From: Pipra filicauda
Lineage: Eukaryota; Chordata; Aves; Passeriformes; Pipridae
DNA length: 64,000 nucleotides
Direction of reading: 5' to 3'
Assembly: GCF_003945595.2 (NCBI RefSeq)
Contig: NW_024104532.1
Coordinates: 8,210,274-8,274,273, forward strand
In this document: positions 28,601 to 54,585 of the stretch, piece by piece
Layout: each line of letters opens with the position of its first letter
How positions within the stretch are numbered: the stretch's first letter is position 1
Position numbers and translations under genes: made by a program
The notes under the pieces: generated by a model
The model's database searches: none
What the model was told of the DNA's origin: nothing
Seen by the model: only the letters and a program-made list of their open reading frames with translations

Positions 28601-31600
28601 AAAACCACGTAAAACCATGTTTTTACCACAATGTCTGATTACAAGATTCAGGAGGACGAGGTCTGTGGCAACTCCTGCCACTTCCCATCTCCGACGCTGT
28701 GACGAGACCTTCCTTTTTTCTCAGTTGACTGATCCTCCAGGGCATAGGATAGGACAGGGATGTCCACGGTGCTTAGGATGACTCTGCCTGACAGCTGTGT
28801 GGAGCTGCAGGGCAGCCCTGAGTGCCATGCTGTTTCCACAGGACCATCCGTGTGGCTGTCCTGCCCTGCTCGGAGAGCACGAGCTGCCTGTTCCGCACCA
28901 GACCGGTGGAAGCTTCAGACAATCTTGTGTACAATGAAGTATTTTGGGTTTCCATCTCCTACCCGGCTTTGCGCCAGAAGACTTTAAGAGTCGATGTTTG
29001 CACTGTAGATAAGTCTCACCTTGAGGAATGCTTGGTTAGTATTCGGCTCTGTCTTAATAACTTTGTGATTGTTCCATGTTTTTAATTAGACAGAATGTTG
29101 CACTCTAAAGTATGGCAATTTCTTATTACATAAGTGTTCTTGATAATCCTTGGCTGTATGGTCTGTCCCACATAGAATTCTTTGCAGTAACAATTTGGAT
29201 CAGGAAAAAAAATTATTAGATAAATGACTTTGTCAGACCACTAGATATTTCTTCTCTCATGACTTGATGTCAAACTCTAACTATTGGTCTTCCTTTTGGA
29301 AACTTTTATTGTAGCGTAACTGAGAACCAATTACTTTGGTTTTTGAATGTATCAGGTTATGTACTAAATGTAATGCAGTAAAAAATGACAAGGCAGATGA
29401 AGAGGAATGGAACCTACAAAGCTAAAACATCTGGGGCTGGGCAGTGACTTTTGTCAGCCTTGCAAATTTCTTGAAAGGGTGTCTTCCTCTCCTGTTGCTT
29501 TCTCTTTTTGTTTGAAGGTCTGGCTGTAATTTATCCTGGCTGCAGTAGCCCTGTTCATACTTCTGGATTCTTGTACACTGCTGTAGTGAAACACTTGTTA
29601 CTTGGAAGCCCTAGACGATGCTAAAAATAAACATAAATAAACCATTACTAGTGATATTGAAATGGGATAAACAGGCAATTTTTCTTTTTGTCAAACTTGC
29701 CAAAGTCAAGAAGTCCTGAATCTTCACTCTCACTTCTTCTGACTGGTGAGGTAGTTGTTCATTATAGTATTACACTAAAACTGTGTTTTTTCTCTCAATA
29801 GGGTGGAGCACAAATCAGCCTTGCTGAAATATGCAGATCCGGAGAGAAATCAACCCGGTGGTATAACCTCCTTAGTTATAAATATCAGCAGAAGCAGCAC
29901 AGGAAAAATAAACAAGGAAACAGTCACTCTGAAGTACCCTGCACTGAAAAAACAGTAAGAACAACTGCTTTAATCAAACAAGTCTCTTCTAAACAGTACT
30001 AACAAGAGGGACTGTTAGAGTAGAGGAGAAGGGAAGGCTGGTGTGTTTATATTTACAACCTGAAAATGTTTAGTGCAGCAAAATAATAAACATGTCGATT
30101 ACAGATATGCCCTTGTCCTGGGCTAAATACTTACTGAAACCTGCTCCTCACGCAGCTGAGGGATGTGGTGCCTGATCTGGTGTAAGTGCTGTGTGAGCTC
30201 TTGCCTGTCTGCCCACCAGGCAGTTCACTTTGCTGCAATGAACTTGCTGGACGAGTCGAGATCCACTTACCTTTGCACATGCATGGCATGGAACAGGCTC
30301 AGCCTGGAGCTGCTCACGTGCACGTGCTGGGGGAGGTGGGCCAGGAGTGCTCACACAGGCTGGGCTCACACTGGGTGTGCAATGGGCTGCTGGAACAATG
30401 CAGGGCTGCCTCCTGCCCCTGGAGGAGAGCAGGGGCTGTTCTGACCTGAAAGGCTGGGCACTGTGCAGTTTGTGAGAGTCATTTCTTCACAAGAAGCCTC
30501 TTGCTCTCCTCAGGACTCTGTCTCAGCACTCTTAGAGCAGACAGCTGTTGAACTGGAAGCTGTGGAGAAGAAGCTGGAGGAAAGCAGAAGCACTTTAACT
30601 AGTGGAGAGAGCTGGTAGGTAGCATCCCACCATCTTAGTGTTGTGGGGTGATCAGAGCATTTGGATATCCATGTGCAGAGGAAGAGCAGATGATTCTGAG
30701 CTGTGGGAGGCTTCTTCTGTTTCTGTTTTGGTGAAAAATCCTATTTATTCTGTTCTGGAGGCTGTGCATGGAAAATGAGAACAAAGCTGATAAATGTTGA
30801 AAATAGTCAACGGCACTATGCTAATTTTGTTATTTGTTCAATGTTCTATGGATGTCCTGAAAACTTCACTGTATAGTGCAAGGCTTTCCTTGAATATTAA
30901 TTTGGCTGTTGTTTAAATAGTTCAGATTCAGATTTCATTAATGAAGCCCAATATTTGAAATAAAAAGTAAGCCTGGCCAATGGGGTTGATGGAGAAGCCT
31001 GCTGTGATTTCAAATGAGCTAAAAAGGATGTCAAAACATTGCTTCAGTTTTGTCCAGCCACACTTTTTAACTGAGATTAGTGGCATCCCAAGAGCTCCCC
31101 TCAAGATGCAATCACCTTAAGCCCAGACCACATGGCTGAACCCTCAGCTTGCTTCTTTTGAAGCCAGATCAGGATGAAGTTTTTGGCTGTAATGTTGCCT
31201 TCTGGTGCAGTTTCACTCCAGTTTGTGTAATCCCCTGGCTGCCTTGGGGATGTGTTTGTGTCCAGCAGCTTACAGGAGGTAACTCCTGCTGCAGCACCAG
31301 TACTGGCCACAACAGGCCAGTTCAATAACAAAGCTGTTCCTAACAGGCAAGATGAAGAGGTTCCTGATCCAGAAGAACAGGACGAGATCAGTGAAAACGA
31401 AGCAGAGGAGGAGGAAGAATTCTGTGCTGGAAAATCTCTGTGGGAAACAGAAGAAAGTCTGAATTCCCAGCTGCACGTGGAAATAGCAGAGAAGGTACAG
31501 TCAAAGGCCTTTTGAACAGAAAGATGAGTAAACCTATTACTCAGCTGACAGGGTTGCTGTTGAAGTGAGCAGTTATTTCAAAGTTCATCATTGATGATTA

Positions 31601-33382
31601 AATGTTCTATCTACCCAAAATCTTTGTAAATGACTCTGTGTGACCATTTTGTCTCACAGTTAGTGTAGAGTTGTTTCATGCCTTCTTTTTGCTGCTCACG
31701 AAAACTGTTTTCATTAATGTGACAGTGGTTTGACCTTGTTTAGTTCTGAATGTAGTTGTAGTCAAAGGTATGCTGTACACGTGCTCTACACATTGATTTG
31801 GATCTCTGCTGCAGATGCACAACAAGATAATGGTCTTTAAAATCATACCTCTGTTCTCTGTGAGATTGCCAGGTCACAAGGATGTCCTGGATCCACAGGC
31901 AAAGCTTGTTGGAATCAATTGTGTTGTACAGCAATCAATGGATGTGGAGCCCTTAGGGAGCAATACAGTCCATGTAGCAGCCAGAGTTCCAGGAGTGAAG
32001 TGTCAGGACACCCTGCGTGGAAAGGGCTAAAAGAATCTCTGGGTTTGAATGCAACACCTGTGGGACTGAGAGTGTGGCTGTCAGACAGCCCCGGGTGCGT
32101 GTCATGGGGACAATGGCAAGGTGGCACTTACACTGCAGGCTGTGTCTTCCAGGTGGATAAAGAGACCAACACAGAGAGCCCTGCACAGTCCTCCACTGTG
32201 GTTCGTCCGAAAGACAAAAGAGCAGCAAACCCACCCCAAACTCAGTTTGTCAGAGGCAGCACCATCATCCGCTCCAAAACCTTCTCCCCAGGACCACAGA
32301 GTCAGTACGTGTGTCGGGTAAGGAAAGGGCAACCCCGAGGGTGTAAGTGCTGGGCTTCTGTGATGGGTGATATCAGTGTTCACTTTGAATTTTTCACAGA
32401 AACATGGCAGTGCTTTCTTCTCTCCCCCTCTGGCTTCAGAATTTGCTCTGTCCTCACCTCTCAGAGAGTATCTTTCCCTGGAACTAACAGCATTAAGCAC
32501 AAATTTATAAGATATATATGTGCACATGTGTTTGTGGTACATGCAGCATGTTGAGATGCCCAAACTGACCTAGAAGGGCTGCTGTAAAACAGTGATGGAT
32601 AGGCTGCATATCAAACCCTTTCCTGCTGCTTTAAGACCGTTCTGTGCTAATTTGAACTGATTGAGCTGTGTCCACCTGACTTTACATGAGGTGAATGTGA
32701 AACCTTGTTAGAAATGGAAAGGTTATTACCTGATAATGTCAGCAAAAAAACTGTAGAAGCCTGAAAGTCACCAATGTGCTTTGTCTCAAGGTAACTGAAC
32801 AGATCATGTGTTGGGTCAGATGTCACTTCCTCTGCTTTGAAATGTTTGTTCACAATTATTTCCTGAATTGAGGGTTAGAATAAACTATAAATAACACGTC
32901 TTTTCAGTAGAATTGGCAAACAAGCAAGCGCTGTTTTTTAATCATGCACAACCTGTCCCAAATGGGCATGTTCTTAACACAGCTGAGCCAGATTTGCTGT
33001 GCAGGTTCTGTCTGCTTCAAAAGCAGGTGCTTCCAGAGGAACAAACCTCACTTACTTTGCAGCACAGCTACTGTGTCCCAGCACATGCAGATCCCACACA
33101 CCTGCTCCCCTCCTCCCCCAGCTTGGAGAAAGAACTTGAGAAGGGAATTAAACCCCACTTAGCTGAGCACTTTGTAAGGGTCTAGAGACAATCACAAAAG
33201 AAGACAGGCTGTGTATGTGTAACATGACAACTCTTCAGCTGACAAACCCGGGGGGAGCTTTCAGGTAAACCTGCCTCTTCCACCACTAGCTTAAAATACG
33301 TGTCATTAGAGAAAAGAGAATTCTCTAATAGAGAAGTCCCATGTTTTACAGGTGCTAGAAAAGATTATTATTATTATTGTTG

Positions 33383-33449
<67 letters not shown>

Positions 33450-36367
33450 TTAGAGCTTATTTTTCTAGGCTGTTTTGCCCAAGCTCGTTACTTTCACAGT
33501 AGAAGAGCAGTAGTGGGGTAGAGTCCCATATCATACCTTATCTTAGACTGTGCAGAAATAGAGACAGAATTCCCAAAAAGGGACAGAGTTCAAGGCTTGT
33601 GGCAGGATCTGTCTGTGCACTCAGACTGGGGTGTCTCCTGTAGCCTTTCACAAAACTTCATAGCTCTGCTTACAGCCACTTAGAGAACCCTCTGGTCTCA
33701 CTGATAACGTGTGTATGCACTGCTTGTATTCCTTTCATGAAAAATATGTGGTTTTCACGTTCCTTTTCAGCTGAATCGCAGTGATAGTGACAGTTCAACT
33801 CTATCCAAAAAGCCCCCCTTCGTTCGAAATGCGATGGAGAGACGAAGTGTCAGAGTGAAACGGGTAAGAACATCACCACTTTTTTTTTTTTTTTCCTCTG
33901 GCACAGACACTTGGCAAAAACCAGAAAAGTGTTTTAAAGGAAAAATTTGCAAACATAAATCAATTGCCACATGCTTTCATTCACAACCTTTTCTTTGTGT
34001 GTGAGAAGTCTCTCAAGGCTCTCAAGGATTCTTTGATATAACAGAATGTGACAGCAACGTTGAAGTTGGAATTAATTTAGAACAATGAATTTAGGAAGAT
34101 GGTTCCTGGTATCTTCCATCTTGTCAGAGCACAAGGAGTAGCACAAACAGTTTTGCTGTGTTTATTGTTTTGAGATTCTTAAGTATTTACAATAAACATG
34201 AGGAGCTGGGGAAGAGGGTGAGGAAAATGATGTCTCATGCTCAGGTGACCCTGTTGTAATGACTCCATGGCACACGATGAATCCCTATGCCCACTGTGGT
34301 GGCAGCCACTAAAATTCCCCCAGGATACTGATACTGAGCTCCTAAGGAGATGGTTTTCTTGAGACAGCTTGTGCTTGAAACCAGCAGAAGGCAACATGTC
34401 ACTGGAAAAAGCAATCACAGGTTTTTCTGTAGCATTGTGGATTCATCTGAAGATGAGACATTAAATTTAGGAGCAAGGTGTGCAAGCAGGATTTGTTTGG
34501 TTTGGAGGAGCTGCCAAGGAAGAACATTAGTGGGAACACAGAAATCAAAACACTTATCTCTAAGACTTTGAGTTTGTGTTTTCTGTCTTGAGATGGGCTG
34601 GAAAGCAGGATCAATAGAGATGGTTGGAAAAATGGGTCTTGTGATGTATTTAGCACTTCCTGGGGGGAGTGGTTGGGACACTTCTCCTCCCTGTGTTCAT
34701 ACACCCCTTCTTTTCCAGCCTTCAGTCAAGTCCTTCGGTACAGAGCGTCTGATCCGCACCTCCCTAGACCTGGAGCTGGACCTGCAAGCCTCAAAAACCT
34801 GGCACGACCAGCTGGTTCAGGAGATCTCAGTGCTGAGGGAGCTGAAGGAACAGCTGGAACAAGCTCAAAGTCAGGGTGAGAAAGAGTTGCCGCAGTGGGT
34901 GAAGGACGATGAGAGGTTTCGGCTGCTGCTGAGGCTGGTGGAGAAACGAGTGAGTAACACCTGCCTTTGGGCTTCATTCAGCTAGTTGGGGAAAATGGGA
35001 TTTTGGAATAGGGGACTTTGGACCATCACTAAAGGAAGCCTCAGCACTAGTCACTCTTGTCTTCCACGTAGGGCTCCATCAGGCTGTTAGCTGGCATTTA
35101 CCAGCACAGAGATTCCCTGCCCTAGCACAGGTGCCCATAGGAGGAGTCTCAAAAGCCATCTGTTCTGCCAGGGCAGCCTCCCAGCCTGCAGTAGGTGCAG
35201 CGTGTGGTGGTTGGCACTTACCTCACTCTACATCACACCCTCCCTCGTGCACAGGGCTCCTTCCCAGCTTCTGGGCTTGGCTGGGCACCTCTGCTGACAC
35301 CAGACAGAGACTGAGCTGTGATGGCACCAGGGGTAGGAGGGAGTTGGTGCAAGATGCTTTTGGGCACAGCAGGAACGTGGGGTGCCATGTTCTTATGTGA
35401 GCTTAAAAGGTATATCAAGAAGACACCAAGAGAGTGCTGATAGCACCCATAATTCTTACCAAAGGCTGGAAGAATACCTTAGAAAAAGCTCTCTCCATTA
35501 CATTGGTTGGTTGGCAAGCTTCAGTTTAGCTCCTGTGGCTCATGCTTTCCAGAGTCAACAGTTTTCAAACCCCTCAGACCTCCAGCTGAAATACTGCTGT
35601 ACTTGGAGATTAGTTAGGATAAAATAATTCCTCCTGGAAACAAAAACATTTATGTGTTGTTTATTTTTATTGTTTGTTTAGGTGCAAAAAACAGAACACA
35701 AGTGTGAGCTAAAGGCTGATAAAATGATGAGAGCTGCTGCCAAGGATGTCCACAGGCTGCGAGGGCAGTCTCGGAAGGAGCCTCTGGAAGTACAGTCATT
35801 CAGGTAATTACAGGTAAAGGGGAGGAAAAATGGACTGCTGCCATGATTTTTCTGTGGATAACAAAGATGCTGTTGAGGAAGTCTGATCTTTGCAGAAGTA
35901 GTTAAATGTTAATAAGAACTTCTGTATTTTTATATCAAAGTATAAGGTCTGAGAGTCAGGGAAACTCGTTGCAGCACTGCACATGATCAAAGCAACCAGC
36001 AGTACTCCACATCATTCCCCACCTAGCAGCAGGTTCTTTGACACAGAAGCAGCCCTTTGCTTCCCTAACAGATCTAGAAGGGAAAAAACCCTGAGCCTTT
36101 CTGAAATGGCTTTTGGTAAGGTCAGTGTTGTGAGTTTAACTGCAGCCTCATGCCTGATAAGTAAATTAAGAGGTGTAGGTTAAGGGAGGATGTACCGCTG
36201 CTCCTTGTGGGAACAGCTGGTGGGATAAACTCTCATGTGGATGATGGACATTTCTGGCAAGACTCCTGTTGCATTAACAACTGATCTTCTTTTTTTTTAG
36301 AGAGAAAATGGCATTTTTCACACGGCCAAGGATAAACATCCCCACACTCTCTGCGGACGACGTGTGA
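1558..36367 (+). CDS. WWC1: WWC1 (KIBRA) scaffold protein, exons 2-23, exon 1 outside window
   Basis: Twenty-two exons with GT-AG borders join in one frame (3,325 nt) and give about 1,107 residues ending in ADDV. Seen in order: end of WW1 and all of WW2 ([18 protein letters not shown]), coiled coils ([26 protein letters not shown]), a serine-rich stretch ([17 protein letters not shown]), a C2 domain (about residues 640-790), an acidic run, the aPKC-binding segment ([12 protein letters not shown]), a C-terminal coiled coil and the PDZ ligand. In the known family the protein binds LATS1/2, NF2, angiomotins and aPKC, acts at the cell cortex and raises Hippo signalling; in neurons it has been linked to memory. 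Exon count matches the human gene (23 with exon 1). The protein would be about 1,147 residues against about 1,113 in human, mostly from a longer exon 18. WWC2 and WWC3 fit less well at the many positions identical to KIBRA. Confidence 0.96.
6215..6418 (+). CDS. WWC1: WWC1 exon 3 (end of WW2, coiled coil)
   Basis: Starts after an AAG acceptor (GTCCAAG), reads [20 protein letters not shown] and ends with HKLGSQTS before GTGAGT. It completes WW2. The second conserved WW2 tryptophan is replaced in KIBRA proteins (TTQIEDP), and the same holds here. A heptad-rich helix follows. Confidence 0.95.
7833..7897. repeat. Nested inverted repeat in WWC1 intron 3
   Basis: GTTTGAGTTAAGT at 7833-7845 is exactly complementary in reverse to ACTTAACTCAAAC at 7885-7897. 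Inside the 39-nt loop lies a second perfect hairpin, TCCAGA-C-TCTGGA. It sits about 190 bp upstream of WWC1 exon 4. Confidence 0.8.
8085..8161 (+). CDS. WWC1: WWC1 exon 4
   Basis: Short exon after GTTCTAG, encoding [20 protein letters not shown] then TTKSR; donor GTGAGT. A serine run precedes a predicted coiled coil. Confidence 0.93.
9087..9166 (+). CDS. WWC1: WWC1 exon 5
   Basis: Encodes [20 protein letters not shown] then GFQTLKK, part of the N-terminal coiled coil. Acceptor CTGCAG, donor GTAAGT, ends two bases into a lysine codon. Confidence 0.94.
10070..10199 (+). CDS. WWC1: WWC1 exon 6
   Basis: Encodes [20 protein letters not shown] and then the lysine-rich [16 protein letters not shown]. 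Acceptor TATGCAG, donor GTATTG. Confidence 0.94.
10700..10846 (+). CDS. WWC1: WWC1 exon 7
   Basis: Encodes [20 protein letters not shown], a serine patch, and [17 protein letters not shown]. Acceptor GTTTTAG, donor GTGAGT. All 49 codons are in frame with both neighbours. Confidence 0.94.
11863..11936 (+). CDS. WWC1: WWC1 exon 8
   Basis: Encodes [24 protein letters not shown] sequence (here [12 protein letters not shown]), start of the second coiled coil. Acceptor GTCTCAG, donor GTAATT, ends two bases into an arginine codon. Confidence 0.93.
16512..16754 (+). CDS. WWC1: WWC1 exon 9 (main coiled coil)
   Basis: Encodes [40 protein letters not shown] and [20 protein letters not shown], the best conserved coiled coil of KIBRA. 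Acceptor TCTCCAG, donor GTAAGT. Confidence 0.96.
18218..18307 (+). CDS. WWC1: WWC1 exon 10
   Basis: Encodes [20 protein letters not shown] and VAMLHTQLK, the end of the coiled coil. Acceptor CTCTTAG, donor GTAGGT. Confidence 0.94.
20627..21165 (+). CDS. WWC1: WWC1 exon 11 (serine-rich central region)
   Basis: Largest exon (539 nt). It encodes a serine-rich tract ([15 protein letters not shown]), [40 protein letters not shown] and the phospho-site-rich [20 protein letters not shown]. Acceptor CCCCAG, donor GTATGC. The LEQLEQL stretch is a local codon duplication not present in my memory of the human protein. Confidence 0.96.
23914..23995. repeat. A/C-rich low-complexity tract in WWC1 intron 11
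   Basis: Runs of A and C alternate on the + strand (AAAAAAACCCCAAACCCC, CACCCCCAAAACCC). No unit repeats cleanly. Confidence 0.75.
25155..25263 (+). CDS. WWC1: WWC1 exon 12
   Basis: Encodes [20 protein letters not shown] and [15 protein letters not shown], almost identical to human KIBRA just before the C2 domain. Acceptor TGACAG, donor GTAGAC. Confidence 0.95.
27046..27126 (+). CDS. WWC1: WWC1 exon 13 (start of C2 domain)
   Basis: Encodes [20 protein letters not shown] then KVQIAM, leading into the first C2 beta-strand. Acceptor TTTCAG, donor GTAAGC. Confidence 0.92.
28049..28135 (+). CDS. WWC1: WWC1 exon 14 (C2 domain)
   Basis: Encodes [20 protein letters not shown] then LLLQQDQK, C2 strands. 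Acceptor ATTCAG, donor GTAAGT. Confidence 0.94.
28842..29034 (+). CDS. WWC1: WWC1 exon 15 (C2 domain core)
   Basis: Encodes [40 protein letters not shown] and [18 protein letters not shown]'s C2 binds phosphoinositides through an unusual site, not the classic five-aspartate calcium loop. Acceptor CCACAG, donor GTTAGT. Confidence 0.96.
29802..29954 (+). CDS. WWC1: WWC1 exon 16 (end of C2 domain)
   Basis: Encodes [20 protein letters not shown] then [12 protein letters not shown] and a basic tail. Acceptor CAATAG, donor GTAAGA after a complete threonine codon. Confidence 0.94.
30514..30614 (+). CDS. WWC1: WWC1 exon 17
   Basis: Encodes [33 protein letters not shown]. The [12 protein letters not shown] helix matches KIBRA. 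Acceptor CCTCAG, donor GTAGGT. Confidence 0.91.
31266..31494 (+). CDS. WWC1: WWC1 exon 18 (acidic region, lengthened)
   Basis: Contains [12 protein letters not shown], the counterpart of the human glutamate-rich run, preceded by a roughly 30-residue segment ([28 protein letters not shown]) that I do not recall in human KIBRA. The acceptor is either TCCAG (first base 31266) or the next CAG (31269); both keep the frame and differ by one residue. Donor GTACAG. Confidence 0.85.
32153..32317 (+). CDS. WWC1: WWC1 exon 19 (aPKC-binding segment)
   Basis: Encodes [40 protein letters not shown]. This matches the region that binds and is phosphorylated by PKC-zeta in the mammalian protein. Acceptor TTCCAG, donor GTAAGG. 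Confidence 0.95.
33364..33449. repeat. (ATT)n microsatellite in WWC1 intron 19
   Basis: More than 25 trinucleotide units of ATT/TTA, broken once near the start by a short GTT run. It also produces a spurious poly-tyrosine open frame. Confidence 0.97.
33771..33863 (+). CDS. WWC1: WWC1 exon 20
   Basis: Encodes [20 protein letters not shown] then [11 protein letters not shown]. The serine cluster and basic tail match KIBRA. Acceptor TTTCAG, donor GTAAGA; a T-run of about 16 begins shortly after the donor. Confidence 0.95.
34719..34949 (+). CDS. WWC1: WWC1 exon 21 (C-terminal coiled coil)
   Basis: Encodes [21 protein letters not shown] sequence (here [20 protein letters not shown]), [20 protein letters not shown] and [20 protein letters not shown]. 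Acceptor TTCCAG, donor GTGAGT. Confidence 0.96.
35682..35803 (+). CDS. WWC1: WWC1 exon 22
   Basis: Encodes [20 protein letters not shown] and KEPLEVQSF. Acceptor GTTTAG, donor GTAATT, ends two bases into an arginine codon. Confidence 0.95.
36301..36367 (+). CDS. WWC1: WWC1 exon 23 with PDZ ligand and stop
   Basis: Encodes [20 protein letters not shown] then V and TGA at 36365-36367. The final ADDV is the class III PDZ ligand known in KIBRA. Acceptor follows a run of T (TTTTAG). Confidence 0.97.
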
Positions 36368-36691
36368 TCACCATAAAGTATTTGCTTTCCGGACAATTCT
36401 ACAAATGCAGTTTGGGTTTTGAAGTTATTTATGTGGTATTATGAAGGTACCAAGGCATTTGTATATTAGAGCTTTTGTCAGTATGTGGATGTTTTGAAGA
36501 TTTTTAGGTTAAAGTTATATCATCACAGAAACCAGCATTAAAGTGACAAGATTGTATAGTTTGTATATTTAGGAATGTATTTTTGGGAAATAGAATTTTA
36601 AATAAGAACAAATGCAGCGTAAGGTGCTGTTATTCTTAAATAATGCTGTTTAGACTTTTTGTACAGCTCTACCTTTTAGAGGTTTTACTGC

Positions 36692-36697
36692 AATAAA
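36692..36697 (+). terminator. WWC1: Proximal poly(A) signal of WWC1
   Basis: Canonical AATAAA 325 nt after the stop codon. Confidence 0.65.
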
Positions 36698-37016
36698 ATG
36701 AATTTGAAGGAACCTCACCCCTACCTTCTATGATGTTCTGCATCGGACTCTCAGTGATGTCTTTTGTACCCCGTGGGGAATGCAGGGAGCCAGTTTGGAC
36801 TCCCAAGTGCTGTGAACGAATTCTCTGTGAGCTGTGAAGCATTTGTGTTTCCTGCCAGGTCATAAAAGTAGGTGTGAAGTTCAGAATACTTGCACTTTTA
36901 ACATTTGTACTGCAGCTCATGTCTGTAATGGGTCTGTTAAGGTAACGTGGGGAGCCCATTGAAACCACTGTTGTGGGTGGAGGGCTGCAGGTTTAAAGTC
37001 CATTTTAGGTTTTTCC

Positions 37017-37022
37017 AATAAA
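37017..37022 (+). terminator. WWC1: Distal poly(A) signal of WWC1
   Basis: Canonical AATAAA with a strong T/GT-rich element about 25-45 nt downstream. Confidence 0.65.
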
Positions 37023-37040
37023 GTGACCTTTCTGGACAAA

Positions 37041-37470
37041 CCTGCCTTCTTGCTTTTTGTCTTGTGTGAATCTTCTCATCCCCTGGCACCTAAATTGAGG
37101 GTTTTTTCTATCACTGTCTGGAAGCATATAGCTTTTCATGTGTCTTCCTCTGTATGTCCTTGAGATATTTTTGAGAGCTAGCTGGTGGATATACCTTGGA
37201 GGAATTTGCTCCTGGGATTTTTCCTTTTGTTCTAAACACAGGTTTTACTAAAGGTGTTAGAGATGTAACTCGCTGCTCCGTGGTTGGTTACAGAACATCA
37301 CTTTGCACATAGTTGGGTAAGAGCCACTGGATGTTTTGTCAACCCCAGTCCCAGCCCCTTTGTGCCAAACTTCTTGCCGTGCTCGTGGCTCTCACAGGGA
37401 ATGTTCGCCAGCACCATCCCCTGAAGACTTTGTTGCTGTGTCACATGAAATGCTGTAACTGACATATTTC
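37041..37470. other. WWC1-RARS1 intergenic spacer, unique part
   Basis: No gene, RNA or repeat recognised between the distal WWC1 poly(A) region and the CR1 fragment. Confidence 0.6.
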
Positions 37471-37690
37471 ATAGAATCATAGAGTATGCTGAGCTGAAAG
37501 GGACCCACAAAGATCATCAGTCCAACCCCTGGCCCTGCCCAGGACACCCCGACAATCCCACCCTGGTCCCTGAGAGCGTTGTCCAAACACTCCTGGAGTT
37601 CTGGCAGCCTTGGAGCTGTGCCCACTGCCCTGGGGAGCCTGGGCAGTGCCTGTTTCTTCTGGGGGAAGAACCTTTTCCTGAGATCCAACC
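37471..37690 (-). mobile_element. CR1-type LINE 3' fragment
   Basis: On the + strand it begins ATAGAATCATAGAG and reads AAAGGGACCCACAAAGATCATC, then AGTCCAACCCCTGGCC and further CR1-like sequence to GATCCAACC. This is the reverse complement of the avian CR1 tail, so the element is on the minus strand, 5' truncated. Its upstream edge runs straight into the polypyrimidine repeat. Confidence 0.88.
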
Positions 37691-37885
37691 TTCCCTTCTC
37701 CCTTCCCTTCTCCCTTCCCTTCTCCCTTCCCTTCTCCCTTCCCTTCTCCCTTCCCTTCTCCCTTCCCTTCTCCCTTCCCTTCTCCCCTCCCTTCTCCCCT
37801 CCCTTCTCCCCTCCCTTCTCCCCTCCCTTCTCCCCTCCCTTCCCTTCTCCCTTTCCTTCTCCCTTCCCTTCCCTTCTCCCTTCCC
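37691..37885. repeat. 12-bp polypyrimidine tandem repeat upstream of RARS1
   Basis: About 16 units of TTCCCTTCTCCC, drifting to a CTCCCCTCCCTT variant in the second half. Because 12 is a multiple of 3 and the unit has no stop in any frame, it opens several long false frames on both strands. It ends 173 bp before the RARS1 start codon. Confidence 0.97.
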
Positions 37886-38058
37886 GACACAAGCTCTCCC
37901 AGGCTGTGCACAGCAGGCTGGGGGAGCCGGGGCGCAGTTTCCAGGGCGGCATTCCCGATGGATGGGCGCGGTCCTCCCCTCCGCCGGGGGGCGCTGCCGC
38001 CGCTGTCCCTCCTCTTTCCGCTTCCCGCGGCGCCGCTCCCGGTTCCGGCCGCCCGAGG

Positions 38059-54380
<16,322 letters not shown>

Positions 54381-54399
54381 CTGTGCCCTGTGGAATGAC

Positions 54400-54405
54400 A
54401 ATAAA
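54400..54405 (+). terminator. RARS1: RARS1 poly(A) signal
   Basis: AATAAA only 19 nt after the stop codon, followed by a T/G-rich element (GTTGTCTGTCTGTTGGG) near 54,423-54,440. The 3' UTR would be about 40 nt. Confidence 0.8.
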
Positions 54406-54485
54406 GGGACTGAACAACTGGAGTTGTCTGTCTGTTGGGATGAGGTTGTGGTAAGGGAAGGTGCTCTGGGGGAGCAGCACCCCCT

Positions 54486-54585
54486 TAGGAGAGAAAGGAA
54501 GAGAGGAATGAAAAGCAAGGAGGAAGTAAGGGAAGAAGGAAAAAAAGGATGCGGGGAGGGAGGAAGGAAAAGGAGAAAAAAGGAG
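54486..54585. repeat. Polypurine tract after RARS1
   Basis: Nearly uninterrupted A/G on the + strand (AGGAGAGAAAGGAAGAGAGG and similar). Confidence 0.85.

Larger units (their letters stand above)
36368..37040 (+). other. WWC1: WWC1 3' untranslated region with two poly(A) signals
   Basis: Two AATAAA hexamers occur at 36692-36697 and 37017-37022. The second is followed by a T/GT-rich downstream element (CTTTTTGTCTTGTGTG), so the longer transcript would end near 37,040 and the shorter near 36,715. Ends are inferred from signals, not from transcripts. Confidence 0.7.

Noticed and set aside
33300..33521. Poly-tyrosine frame in WWC1 intron 19
   Set aside because: Direct translation of the ATT microsatellite.
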